From Lichenostomus cassidix (Eukaryota; Chordata; Aves; Passeriformes; Meliphagidae), in the NCBI GenBank assembly GCA_008360975.2, contig CM039211.1, positions 45,841,031 through 45,905,030 on the forward strand: a stretch of 64,000 nt of DNA, written 5' to 3'. Position 1 is the first letter of the stretch, and the number at the start of each line of letters is the position of its first letter. The position numbers and the translations under genes are program-made. This document shows positions 12,101-24,165 of the stretch, piece after piece. The notes beneath the pieces are model-generated. The model did not search any database. It saw nothing but the letters and a program-made list of their open reading frames with translations, and was not told the DNA's origin.

Positions 12101-15100
12101 GCCTGTGTGCAATGTGCCTTTAAGTCACCCTCAGAGCTCTGCAGTGTGTTACCATGAGAAAGGTAACACAAGAGTGTTGCTGGTGTCCATGCAGACACTC
12201 AGAAAGGGCTAATAGAACAAGGGTTTGCTTGCCATCAACATTTTCTTCACACCATCCTAGATATAAGCCTCACAGGACCAAAAAGCCTCCCAAGACAGCA
12301 ATGCGGTCCCCACACCCGACAGAGATGTAGTGTCCCCTGTACTTCCACAGTGCCATTGATGCTTCCGTGTCTCATCATGCTTTGATCATTAGTCCCTGGC
12401 AAACCAATATGAAGTCCTTCTCATTGGTTTAGCAGGCATGAGGTCCTCCAGGTATAAAACCATGCACTTGTTTGTTCACTTTTAAATTGCAATCAATACT
12501 GATAAACTGTAAAAAGTACATTCTGTCTTACTACGTAAAAGTACCAAACTTGGAAGTATGTCTTTGCAGCTTGAATAGAACTTAATTTAGGGAACTTTAC
12601 GTGAAGTCTGAAGCCATATGTGAGTGAATACTTCTGTGTAACACTAAAATAACTTGATGCCTCTTGTTATGCTTGCCGTACTGTACTGTGCTTCTAATCA
12701 ACAGTTTTCCAGAATTTAACCTTGGGATAGACTTTTGGTTTTCCCATTATGTGTCTGTACCTCAAGCTGTATATGTGTGCCTGTGTTTTGTAGATTTTTT
12801 CCTGGTATCTGGACATTGAGACAGGAGAGAGGTGAAGATATTTTTAATACTGAGGGTTTAGCAAAACACATTGCTTTGGTATTTTAAGAAAATAATAATA
12901 ATATAAATACTTTCTTGAGAAGCCAATGCTAGAGGTTACAATGATAACCGGTTTAATTATGTCATAGTTAAACACTTAAATTTATATGAATTTCACAAAA
13001 TTCTTTATTGATATCTTTTGGTGTTCTAGATCATGTACAGTGTAGATTCATGGTCTCATTCAAAACAAAGGCAGCTTTTTTACAACAAATCAATGTACAA
13101 GCTGTGAGGATGAAATGTTCAGGGATTTCCTTTTTAGAATCTCATCAAGTAGAAATTATAGAAAAGGGAAATATATCTTTATCTTATCAGATAAATATCA
13201 CAACATGGTTATTGCAGCTGAAGAACATGCAAATAGAAATTTGACTGGAAGGATTAGGGGAGCAATTATGTTCACAATGATAGGAAATTCAGCTAGAAGT
13301 CTCGACAGAGTTGTAGTCTTGGAGAAAGAACCATTGAGACGTTTATTTAAAAGATGTAAGTAAACTGTTTAATAACAGACAGAGACTCAAAAAGGAAAAA
13401 AAAAAAAGCTGAAAACAGAATATATCCATTTTCTCTTCAGAAATACAAGGAATAGGAGCAGAAGAAGTAGGGAAAACCAAGAGAAGCAAAAAAAAAAAAA
13501 AATTAAAAAGAGTGATGCCTGCTCAGACTGAAAACCTAATATTATGCTGAATGATATATTTTCAGTTTTCCAGTTAAATGTATACATTTTTCTATCGTGT
13601 TCATCAGCTATTAAGCATACAACTCAAATATGTTTCCATTTAATTAATTACCTTTTTGTATGGGTATTATAACAAGTTTTCTGGTCCATAGCCTTTCTTC
13701 CTTCCTTTCCTCCCTTCCTACCTGACTCCCTCAGCCTCCTTTCATTTCTTCTTCCTCTTCCTCTCTTCCTTTCAGAATGTGAACAAATAGCTCCTGCACT
13801 TCTGCAACAAAAAGTAGCACAGGGCTGAGATCCTTTACTAGTGAAAACTTCTACTATTTCTGTAACAAGTAAATTAGTTCACGTGAGCTGGGCAGCCATG
13901 GCCACACTGTTTTCCCTAATTCTTTGGTTTTATTGCAAAGGGAAATATATTTTTAATCAGTAATCCCTAAAACTAAGGTATAATATTGTCCAAAATAATG
14001 CAGCATTGTGATTAGATACATTTCTAAGTCTGCTGCATGGGGACAATTGTGTCCAATACATACAAAACATTTAATTAAATCTTTTGCTGATAAGAGATAT
14101 TTTCTATAATTAGGAGGTGTCAGAGAGAGATTCTCTGCTGCCCCACAGGTATATTTCAGAGAGCCAGGCAGGCTTTTCCCATGACAAGCTGTAGGTGCAG
14201 CATTTGCTGTTCAGCAAAGAACTGTCGGACATTACCAAATTTCTGGTATTCCCTTGCGTGCTGCTTTTTGGTGTTCCAATAAAAAAAAATCTGTGAAAGG
14301 AAGTAGTGACAGTTGCCAGTACAAAATAGTCTAATACTTGTATCAAAATTTCTACAGGCACTTTCTAATAATTTTACATGTTTTTATTACTTTTCAAACT
14401 AAATCAAAGTCCCAGTCTTTCATTCTTTACAAGCCAAATCCATTTATGGTTTAATTACTGAAAAACTCACAAATCATTTGGTTGCCTGAGAACTCCCATT
14501 TTCAGTGCAACAGAAACATCCATTCTACTGTCTGTATATCTTTCATGAATCTAGACCTGAATAAAAATTAAATTATAATATTAGCAATTGCCTTTGAACA
14601 GTAATCCTATATCATCTTTAGTCTCTTGACCTTTCACCAAGAAAAAACTTCCTGTATTTTCATTTCTAATTTGTGAAAATTGAGTCACAACTAACTGCAT
14701 AGTTATCATAGTTATGCAGTTCTAAAAAAACCCCTAAGAAACAGTAATCACTTGATAAATATATGTGAATTTCCTATCTGAAAAACCACTCTTCAGGTTT
14801 ATCAGAGATGACTGAAATAATGTTGAGATATATATGTATTTAAGCACACTGAGGACTCCAGATTTACAGAATGTAGCATTGGATCCAAACCAAACATTAT
14901 TACAATTTCAGAATTTAAGAGAAATTTTTAAAAATTGATGTTAAAATTGGCCCAATGACATTATCTAAAGTAATAACTTGGCATTCAAAAATTTTGAGGC
15001 CAACTGATGTTAATGGCTAAAAATAAACCCTTTTGTTTTATTTGCTTTAGACTAATATTTAAAAAAATTATTTGAAGAAAGTTGTTCTCAGAAGTATATA

Positions 15101-18100
15101 TCTTTTGTACTCTTAAAAATTAAATGTTGACTCACATCTTATCAGTGTTGGTGTAGGAACTAATTAGTTTTTATTCTGTATACCTGTCAATTTGACTCCG
15201 ATTATTTGGATTTTGCTGTTTTGTTTTATTTTTTTAAATTTTATATTGATAGAAAAAGATATTCAGCATTGTCCCCTTTTCCAGAATTGGCTGTCTGCAT
15301 GATGTTTCTTTAAAGAACTATTAAGCCTGAAGATTGGGTTAGTAAAGGGATGTTAGGCAGTTTAGAGAAATATGGTACTTGCTATCATAGCTCCTCCCTT
15401 TGCAGTCAATGAGTGAGCTGTGATAAACTATGTAAACAATTCTACTGTGTGGACAACTTTTTTTAAATGATTACTCTCTCATAATTCATATTTGTTTTTA
15501 TAAGTGCTTTCTATATTTAATTACAGGAAGGTGCTGTTAAAGGAATAACAGCCACTTTACTGATGTGTATCTAATTGGGAACTGTCTGTTCTCATTGATA
15601 ACAATAAATCTTTATCCAAACTTTCACACATTTGATTCCTGTTAGGCTACTGCATTAACCTTAATTTTCAGCTGGTATTTGTTTATCTGCTTGATGCAGC
15701 ACTTTGCCTGCATTTGCTGCTTTGGTGTTTACCCAGAGTCTTCAGAGGGTGAGAAGGGATTTTGCATTTCAGAGGAGCTTAGCCTTGATATATTTACACC
15801 ATTATTAAAGCCAGGTGGCCTACACAGAGGTCAGCAGCTTCTCAAAGGGAACATGATACCTAGTATTATGCTTTGCCAGATCAGAATTAAGAACATTGCT
15901 CTCTCAGAAGCAGCTCAGGAGGAGCCAGGAAAGGATTTTGTTTCTTTGCAGAACTGGAGTGTTTTGCTTCATTGAATCAGTTTGTTTAGCAGTATCTTTC
16001 CTCTATGTAAGACATTTCCTCTTTATGTCTTCCCTCTGACTCCAGTCTTCAATTTAAATAGTGGTACTTTGCTATAGATGAAAATAGGTTTTTTAAAATC
16101 TTATTTCTCATAGAATTAAAGCTTAGATTTTATAAAGGCAAATGTTTCTGATGCAGTTTGTCATCAGGTTTTCCCACTGAATTAAAAAAAATATTCACAG
16201 AAGATGTTGTGCATATATATGTGTCATTTCTTGTAGTATGTTTATTGTACACACAGCACAAAAATTTACTTCATTGATATGCTAGGGAGACATTCAGTGA
16301 AAACACAGCTCTTATCTTTGAGTTCCACAGGAAGGGCTGGTTACATTGCATTTCTGACCAGCTGTACTGAAGAGTAATATCTTCATTTGGGGGTGGATGA
16401 AGTAATTAAGTAATCAGTTCAAAAGTGCTGTTTTCTAGATTTGAAAAAGAAGATATTTTCCCTGAATGTTAATGTGGTTTACAGGCTCTGGGCTAGACTA
16501 TAAACTCTGTTTTTCAGTTGCAAATATCAGAAAAAAAACAAAATGCAGAATCTGCAAATGCAATAGAATATTTCCAAGATAATGTCTTCACATTTTATCT
16601 CAGTTGCTGCAACCATTTCTCAATAGGGAGGCCTTTAAAGGGGTTTTTAATGCTGAGATCAGACAAAACAAGTCCCAGATATCCTAAGTAATAAACATGT
16701 CAATAAAGCTTCACTGAAAATAAGTATAACCATTCAGTATCATGCAGAACTCAATAAATTCCAGCTTAAAAGAGTGTTATTTCTCAGCAATATAATTGTA
16801 GTCGAAGTCTTTCTAAAAACTTGTTGTTTACTCCTACTTCCTATGGAGCAAACCTAACGTAAATTAAGGTAAACAAAACATAACAATATCTTCAGAATGG
16901 CTATATTTTGGTAATAATTTAGGCTTTAAACCAAATTCAGTGTGTTTTTATCAGATGTAATCTATTTCACTTTTACACATTTCTTTAACAGAAGACTTAA
17001 GGCTTTGTAGGCTGGGGGATAAATATCTTTAAACAGGCAATATCACAGTGCTCAAAACATAGCAGTTATATACCCATGACTGAAGTTTTAAAGCAATTGG
17101 AAGACTGACTAATTTCCAAAATAAGACCAGGACTTCAAGGGTTATCTTGTGTCACATAAATAATTGCATGGGATTATTAATGTCAGACTCTCTTACCTCA
17201 TCTCAATGTTTAGGTTTAAATAGCTCCAGATGAACTTTGGGCAAAACTGATGACTGCTTGAATCTGACTAAATAAGTCATCTATACTCATGATTTAGGAT
17301 ACTAAATCTAAGAGCCCAGAAATTAAAAGCCAATTACATCATCTGTTCTTCTAACACAATCTGGTCACATTTTTGATTTACAGCTAATTGTTCCGCACAG
17401 TTGTGGGGTGGTTTTGTACAGCACTTTTAATAAAAAACTCTGGAAGAAGTATTTTTTTACCCTACAGTATACTCTATTCTATGAAGAATGCAAGTTTCAT
17501 TCTGTCATTTAAAATAGAAATGCAAATCAGAAAATGAAGAGTCAAATTGCTTCTGATAAACACGCCTCTGCCTCTGGAAGCTTCTAGGTTTTTGGGTTTT
17601 GAACAATATAGAAAAAATATGGACTACATTAGAATGAAATATATCAGCATAAAGTAAGACTGCTATAGTCAGATTTCGTATGCATTCTTATTATTTGCAT
17701 GTTGAGTCATCTGCATCTATGCTTTTTCACTCACTGCAAGTATTTCCTAAAGGCTGAGTAATATTTTGAGTATTCAAAAAAACTCTATGTTTCATCTTCT
17801 GAAGCTGTATAGGCAAAATGTTGCCAGCCAAATTGGGAAGATTCCTTAACTCCCTCTGGATTAATGTAAGTTTTCAGAGATTGTTTTTGTTTTTTAATCT
17901 GTGACAGAATTTGGTCAACATAATGGTAGATTTTTATAGAAAAACAGGACTTGCAAACAACAAGGATCTGTTGATGATAACTGGTTACTCTACAGCATAG
18001 GGAATCACAGACCAACTGCTGATGAACATCCCTGACAGTATATACATAACTGTCTGAGAATCTGTTTTTGTTACAAATACATTTGTATTAATTCATAATG

Positions 18101-18879
18101 AGTATTTCAGCTTCTTTCTTCAAAAGTAATTTACCATTTGAATGTTTTCCCCTTTATGGTTATACACCTTTTTCAACATTTAATTCAACTCCTAATTTTA
18201 TGCATTTACCTTCAGAAAAGCTTATGGATCCGTTGATTAGCTAAAATTTCATTACAGCAACATGTCCCTGTGGGAAGGAACTGACTATTCATTGTAAGAT
18301 TTTTGTTGTTTTGACTGCATGAATCCTTGCAGTGACTTAGATTTCATTTCTGTTTTCTGACTGTCTTCAAACCACATTTTCTGGGCAGTCTTTTTTTCTG
18401 CCTTCTTCTTTTACGGGTGTGAAGATTCAAAGAGATTGTTTGTTAAAACTTCAATGCCAATGTTGTTCTAGAATTGAAAACATTCAGTTGCAATAATTCA
18501 TCAATGATTTAGTTTTCTGTTTTCCATTACTGTGTATTTTCAAAGTTTGCAGAAGCCCAAATAAAGTGCATTTTCTAACATAGCACGGGAATACAGAGAT
18601 TAGTATAATATTTTGCATAAGTGAATGAATGAATCTATCAATCTATGGATCAAGGAAAACTTAATGACCTGTGATTTCTAGAACTGACAATTTGTCCATG
18701 AAACCAAATATCTTTCTAATCACACCAGAATTTTGTAAAATTCGATTTTGAAAGCTTTGAAAAGTCAACATAGAGTTGCTTCATAACACCGAATTTGACT
18801 GTAACTTGCATGTTTAATGCTTCAGCTAACACTTAGCCCTCAAAGGCAGCATTTTTTGCAGAAGTGGATGCAGACAGCC
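12101..18879. other. AT-rich unique DNA, no gene recognised
   Basis: No exon, RNA gene or young repeat recognised. Part of 12100-12450 may still belong to the neighbouring degraded CR1, but no motif proves it. Poly-A runs occur at about 13397-13407 and 13488-13501, and a pyrimidine-rich tract at 13692-13774. The open frames in this stretch are all under 100 codons and unremarkable. Confidence 0.5.
13692..13774 (+). repeat. Pyrimidine-rich low-complexity tract
   Basis: An almost pure C/T stretch of imperfect CTTCC/TTTC repeats. It ends in TTTCAG, which resembles a splice acceptor, but no open exon follows that I would defend. Confidence 0.6.
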
Positions 18880-20450
18880 TTCTGAGGACAGAATTTGTGT
18901 CTCAGTAGCGATGTGCGCACTGTGGGGTCCCCAGCAGTGCTCCCAGGCAGTTCAGAGGGCTTTGCCCAGCATGAGCTCCCAAGGGAGGGTGTAGTTCTGC
19001 AAGTCAGGGGCTGCGGTGGCCTCAGGGAGCCTCCCTCTGGGGCCACAGGCAGCAGTCTACACTAGCAGGAAATATGCACTGTCAGGGTGTTTGCAGCACG
19101 AGGAAAGAAGCTGTGGGAAGAGGTCAGTAGACTTTGTGTCTCTCAAGGCACTGCACTACAAGGGCTGAAACTCCAAGCTGCACTGAAGAAGCAGAGACAG
19201 AACCTCTGCTTCTTAGACTGGGAAATGGAGGCAGCCAGGCTGGTAAAGACTGGGATCTTGTGAACTCTCGCACCAGGATGACTGTTCCTTCTCCACATGC
19301 ATCTATGACCTGCACAGCAGTTTTGGGAACCCAGTCCAGGCAAGGGCAGGGACTTCTTCCCAACAAAACTTTGATCTGCCTGTGCCTGAGACCTGTGGCA
19401 GCAGTGGCAGGATAAGGCAAAGACTAGTGGTGGGAGACTCCATGCTGTGGGCATGCAGGCTGCTAAGCTGACTCAGACTGTTAGCAGGGGATATTTGCTG
19501 CATGCTGAGGGGTTTGGTCCAGAACATCATGGATGGGCTGACAAAGTTTGTTCAGTTTGACAGCTGGTCAAACTATTATCCCACATTTCTTATCCATAAT
19601 GGCACTAGAAATACGTCTGGGAGATTAGGACTTCATAAGTAGTGACCACACATCTTCAGGGAATGAGGAGAAGGGCTTGGTGCCTGGCGACTTTTCCTGG
19701 TCTTGCTGGTGAATGGGAATGGCTTGCAGAAAAATTACTGTATCTTGGAAGTCAAAAAGTGGTTGCACATTTGGTGTTGACAATAGATTTTAATTTTTAT
19801 GACCATGTGATCTTGGTGAGGATTGTTTGGAAGAGAAGGGATTCATCTGACCAAACAGGGAAAAGAGTGTTTGCTACCAATCTGGTCAACCTCAACAGTA
19901 TTAATCGATCAACAAGAAGGAAGGGAAAGAATGGTCAACAATCTAATAAAGAAGCAATGCACCGAGTTGGCAAACAATATATGAAGGCTGATGTAAACAC
20001 AAAGCATTTCAACAGCTGCCATGGATAGAGGCAGGATCTTCGGGAAGGACAGATTGGTAAATTAAAAAGGGAGGGCTGCCCTTCATGTAGAAGAGTAGGA
20101 TTTATGGCACTCTTTGTTTGGGTGATGGGCCAGTCAAATAATTGTGTACACCAAAGTGGGAAATATTGTGATAGTTGCCTGCTACTTTCTATATTAATGA
20201 AGAACAAGAAAATGATGCAGCCTTCTGACAACTTTGCATTCATTGGCCCTTGTCTTCTTAGGAGAAATGACTCAGCCAAATGTATGATGGAGGGACAACA
20301 TAATAGGCACAAGTAACTCAGGAGGTTTCTGCAGTGCACTGCTAACAGCCTCTTGACACAGCCAATCCAGGAATCAGGAACAGGAGATGAACTGCTGGAC
20401 CTAGCACAGAACTGGAAGAAAGCAAATTTCTCCTTTCTCTAAGACAGCAC
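18880..20450 (+). mobile_element. CR1 LINE, 5' portion (ORF1, end of endonuclease, RT start), interrupted
   Basis: A degraded plus-strand CR1. The moderately GC-rich start (18880-19150) is probably 5' UTR. ORF1 shows an SGNH/esterase-like VVGDS motif at 19427-19441. In the same frame, after one in-frame stop, comes NYYPTFLIHNGTR at 19571-19609, matching the DYYPLLLFHVGTND block of bird CR1 ORF1. In another frame, RDSSDQTGKRVFATNLVNL begins at about 19837, matching the conserved GKRVFA end of ORF1. ORF2 appears only as the endonuclease tail: a WRDN block near 20290 and a DELLDL-like block near 20385. It then jumps to WKKANFSF near 20411, which belongs to the start of RT, so most of the endonuclease-RT linker is missing. 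At 20450 the copy is cut by the LTR array and resumes after 32369. Confidence 0.78.
20446..20450 (+). repeat. Target-site duplication (left), AGCAC
   Basis: This 5-bp sequence directly abuts the outermost TG of the LTR array and is repeated exactly at 32365-32369. Five base pairs fits class III (ERVL/ERV-S-like) and gypsy-type integrases. Removing the insertion and one copy restores the CR1 RT order across the site. Confidence 0.9.
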
Positions 20451-21250
20451 TGTTATGATCCAATTATTAAGGTTCTTTAGAAATACCTCTGCCCGAATTA
20501 AGGTACAAACGAGACCATATGCCAGTCAATAGTATGAGTTTTATTTGATAGAAAATATGAAAGAGAGAGGGAAGAAAAGAGAGAAAAAGAGAAGTAAGAA
20601 AAGAGGTGGGGGGGACAGAAAGAGAGAAAGAGAAAATATCACCATCCGTGGATCCCAACGATGTTGCGTTGATCCTCTCCAGCCGGTCTTCTCGGTGGCG
20701 GTGGTCCCCCCCGAAAAGCACAGAATGCCATGGGTTAATATACACTCAGGCCAGGGGCAATGTCCAGGCATGTCCCCCCGGGGGAGGGGGCAGCCTCTAG
20801 CTGCAGACTCTGCTTGCATCACCTGCACTCCTGTAGTGCCAGGCCTAGCACTCTGGGGGGTCTGTGATGGATTGTGACTCCCCCTCAGCTGCCTCTCACG
20901 TGAAAGTCCCGTGGATGTGGCCTGTGGGGTTGGGGGTTCCACAGCTGGGCCAGTCTGTGTAAACCTGGCTTCTGTGTGCTGTGCTCTGCCCCCACCCCAA
21001 ACTCAGCCAGGGATGATTCTCAGCACAGCTGGTGGCTTTGGCCTTTGTGTATGCATACCTTTCCCTCAGCTTGAGATGATTGAACACTAGGTTTCCCTTT
21101 ATCTAATCTCAGCAGTTTGACTCAGTCCAAAGTCCCAGTCAGGTATCTTCAGGGAGGTTTCTTTGATTGTAGCTTCTTTATACTGTTTTTGTTATAATGA
21201 GCAAAACTTTATATCAATGTTTGAGGCATGAACTATTTCAGTCTCTGACA
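20451..21250 (-). repeat. LTR1 (3' LTR of the array), 800 bp
   Basis: On the minus strand it begins TGTCAGAGACTG and ends GGATCATAACA, with 3-bp terminal inverted repeats TGT/ACA. A minus-strand TATATTAA lies at 20735-20742 and AATAAA at 20540-20545. This implies U3 of about 510-540 bp, R of about 185 and U5 of about 70. R is strongly pyrimidine-rich on the sense strand (20555-20637). It differs from LTR4 at roughly half a dozen positions by eye, clustered near 20971, 21011-21022 and 21087. Confidence 0.9.
20540..20545 (-). promoter_or_regulatory. Polyadenylation signal in the 3' LTR
   Basis: Minus-strand AATAAA (plus tttatt) lies about 90 bp before the end of the LTR. This is the normal place for the end of R. 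It is conserved in all four LTRs and is one of the main reasons for calling the minus orientation. Confidence 0.7.
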
Positions 21251-23178
21251 GCCACCCCGTGACTCAAACATTGTAATAAATGTCTCTTTTTTAGCAATCT
21301 TCTTTAGCCTATGGGTTGTTTACGGAGGTGATGAAAAAAAAGATAATGGGAGAAAAGATAGAAATAGTAGAAGCAATAACATGAGCAATTATACTAATAG
21401 GTACAATATTATACTAATAGGTACAATAGTTTAAAGCATAAATTTAATTGTAATCATCAATTTAATTTTCATTAGTCAGTACCTCTACCCCGCGACCCCA
21501 GGAATTTGTGTTTTTAAATGGGTGGTGGGTGTGAGGGGTATTTTTATATTGTATCTCTTAGATGTTAGCTTAATATGTTTGGAAATTGGTTATAGAATTA
21601 TACAGCTGGTTTTCTTTTTTTTTTTTTGTATAAATGTGGATGGATTTAGCAGGGATGTATGTTTCTTTCTCAACTACATTTACATATAGTTGGTAGAATT
21701 TTATAGGTAATATTTCTTTTTCGCTGGATAATTCTATACATTATGAAAATTATTTTTATGATACAAAATTAACATACAAAAGATTTTATAAAAATTATTG
21801 TTAAGCAATCTTATCTTTATATGAGGGCTATGCTCTGTTTTTTAAGATTCAGATTATAGCACTGTTGTAATTTAGTCTTGAAACAAATTAGAAATTATAG
21901 CTTTACAATCAGTGTAATTAAAAAATGAAATTGATTCCTTTTCAAATTCAGTTGTATTATCTCAACTAGTTTTTTCTCACGAATTTTTGAGGCAGAGTTA
22001 AAATACTCTCTTAGGATATATGGCAGGAGATTTAACAGCTATTGGTTTGAGAGCTGGTAGAAGGCTTTTCTGTTTTTTATTTACGTCATTTCATATAACG
22101 TTTGTGTTTTGTTAAGATTTTTTAATTCACTACTTAGTAAATTTGAAAAATTTAGCCAAATTATAATAATTTTAAATTTTTCTAAGGCAGAACCGAGATG
22201 ATTAGTGCATTTTGTATAAATTCTTATACCAACTCTCAGGATTAAATTGGTTGAGACAAATTATGCATCTGTAACAACTTTTGCCACATTATTTTTCAGT
22301 AAAAAGATAAAATAAGTTAGATAAAAATTAAACATAAGAATATATAAAATATTTTAACTAATATTTGATCTTCTAGCAAGTTACTTGCAATGACAACACG
22401 AATAAATTACAAATGTTAACAAACTGACAATGCAAGCAATTATGGTGATATTTTAAATTTTCACTGGCTCTCATGCAGCATCATTTTATGTGTTGGTACG
22501 TTCCTATAAAAGAAAAGTGAAAATGTGGCCCACCAGGCCAATTATTAAAATGAAATAAAACTTCTTGTTGCTAACACTAAACGATAGACTTTACATGAAG
22601 AAAAGGTCATCACATTTAGGCATGATTTTGCTGTTTGCAGATTCTCTGCTCTCATACTCGTTTTCCTTATCTTCAATGCAAGAGTGTTTGACATCCCTAG
22701 AAAAGAAAAGAAACAAGCTTCCCCGGCAATACTTGCCTGAGTGGAACAAGTTGTTAATTGCATTAATTTTTTTTTTTTTTAGTTTTAGTGATTGTTTTTT
22801 TTTTTTGGACATTATTAAATTTAGTGACAAGCAATGCCATTGCTTAAAACATTTTGAAGAACTAATCACCTTTTTAGTAACCAAGCATATTTTTAGTAAC
22901 CAATTGCTTCTTATTCCACTTTTTCTTGCACTAAGTCTAAGCTAGGGTAGACAGGCAAGTAACAAATTAACTAAAGAAAGACAATACAATATTATCTTTC
23001 TACTGGCTGCTTGGGATAGGAATTTTCCCCTAAACTTTTTCTACAGCCTCCCAACAGAGGAAGCTGCATGAAAAATACCTAAGCTTGTACAGGGACAACA
23101 CTATCTTCACAAGGCAGCAGCTTTATAATGGGCTTCAGGGTTAGAACCAATTCTAGTTTTCCACACAAACCACAGACT

Positions 23179-23199
23179 GGGGGGGAGGGTGGTGGGGGG
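23179..23199 (+). other. G-run cluster, G-quadruplex candidate (unit 1)
   Basis: A run of seven G, then GGG, GG and six G, separated by single bases. It could form a G-quadruplex on the plus strand, which is antisense to the element. It is repeated at 26892-26912 and 30581-30601. Only sequence pattern supports this. Confidence 0.45.
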
Positions 23200-23294
23200 T
23201 GTTCCCTAAAAGACAAGAGTTGCAGAAGTGACTTCAGGAGTGAAACCTGTCAATTCTGGCTTTTTACAACAAAATACACACACACACAAAAAAC

Positions 23295-23627
23295 ACAAAG
23301 TAGGGGCGTGGGTCCCCTCCAAACAGGAGTTTTTAGGCTCCGCACAACACCACGAACAGGAGCTTCACAGCTCCGCACAAAGTAGGGGCGTGGGTCCCCT
23401 CCAAACAGGAGTTTTTAGGCTCCGCACAACACCACGAACAGGAGCTTTACAGCTCCGCACAAAGTAGGGGCGTGGGTCCCCTCCAAACAGGAGTTTTTAG
23501 GCTCCGCACAACACCACGAACAGGAGCTTTCCAGCTCCGCACAAAGTAGGGGCGTGGGTCCCCTCTAAACAGGAGTTTTTAGGCTCCGCACAACACCACG
23601 AACAGGAGCTTCACTAGCTCCGCACAA
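23295..23627 (-). repeat. 82-bp tandem repeat with hairpins, unit 1 (4 copies)
   Basis: Four copies of an 82-bp unit; the AGTAGGGG landmark falls at 23299, 23381, 23463 and 23545. Each copy holds two related half-units ending GCTCCGCACAA. One forms a perfect inverted repeat GGAGCT...AGCTCC at 23359-23374, 23441-23456, 23523-23538 and 23605-23621. On the sense (minus) strand the loops are GUGA, GUAA, GGAA and AGUGA. A second inverted repeat, AGGGG...CCCCT, recurs once per copy. The period is not a multiple of three, so a coding role is unlikely. Confidence 0.88.
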
Positions 23628-23974
23628 AACACCAAGGAGAGGCTTTTACTACAAACTACAGACAGGAAGGCCTCTCCACGAGACACAAGCAGCAGAATTG
23701 GCTTCAGGACTGAAAACCTGCCAATTCTGGACTCGCACAACAAAAGACACTAAAGGGAACTAGAACCCCCATATTAGTTTACTATAACTTCTGGCCCCCA
23801 GAGATGACACTTCAATTTCCACAATGTACTCAGAGAAAATTGCAGTCAAATTTCTAAGTGTTTAAACAAACTAAAATACGCATAACCCGTCAAAGAAAGT
23901 TGGTGTAAGAGAATTGTTATGGATGGAGTCATAACAACTCTTACCACCCTTTAAAAAAAAAAGGTAGTGTTTGT

Positions 23975-24070
23975 ATTTGTTAGTATATAGTATACTAACA
24001 TAGTATAGTATAATTAATAATTATGATATAGTATAATTATTATAATAATTAATAATTAAATAGTATAAAA
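23975..24070. repeat. AT-rich palindromic low-complexity tract, unit 1
   Basis: Built from TAGTATA, TATAATTA and TAATAATTA elements, partly self-complementary. It lies between the PBS and the hairpin repeats and recurs in shorter form at 27685-27774 and 31378-31465. Confidence 0.75.
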
Positions 24071-24141
24071 GGAAGAATATGAAATTATTTGATGAGAGAA
24101 GACAATAGTATTGTGAAAGGCACTTCGGGTCAGAGAATGTC

Positions 24142-24159
24142 ATCCTGCCAACTACGCCA
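24142..24159 (-). other. Primer-binding site, unit 1 (tRNA-Ser-like, AGA type)
   Basis: The minus strand reads TGGCGTAGTTGGCAGGAT, starting with the TGG expected from pairing to a tRNA CCA end. It lies six bases inside LTR2. From memory of vertebrate tRNA-Ser(AGA) it matches the 3' 18 nt with one mismatch, a CpG-type transition. Units 2 and 3 have a clearly different sequence over the middle of this site. Confidence 0.65.
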
Positions 24160-24165
24160 ATAAAA

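Larger units (their letters stand above)
21251..24165 (-). mobile_element. Internal region 1 of the LTR array (2915 bp, non-coding)
   Basis: This is the last unit in sense order, between LTR2 and LTR1. It is AT-rich except for a GC-richer block at 23170-23630 that holds the 82-bp repeats. No reading frame over about 130 codons exists and none resembles retroviral proteins. It differs from internals 2 and 3 at many shared positions (for example near 21488-21510, 21954-21981 and 22024-22070). It also has a different PBS (24142-24159). On the sense strand the LTR-proximal end before LTR1 reads CACGGGGTGGC, a weak polypurine-like tract. Confidence 0.85.

Noticed and set aside
20541..20942. A 133-codon minus-strand frame repeated in LTR1, LTR2 and LTR4 could look like a conserved protein.
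   Set aside because: It lies in the LTR across the TATA and R regions. Its identity simply reflects young LTR copies. LTR3 breaks it, and it resembles no protein family.
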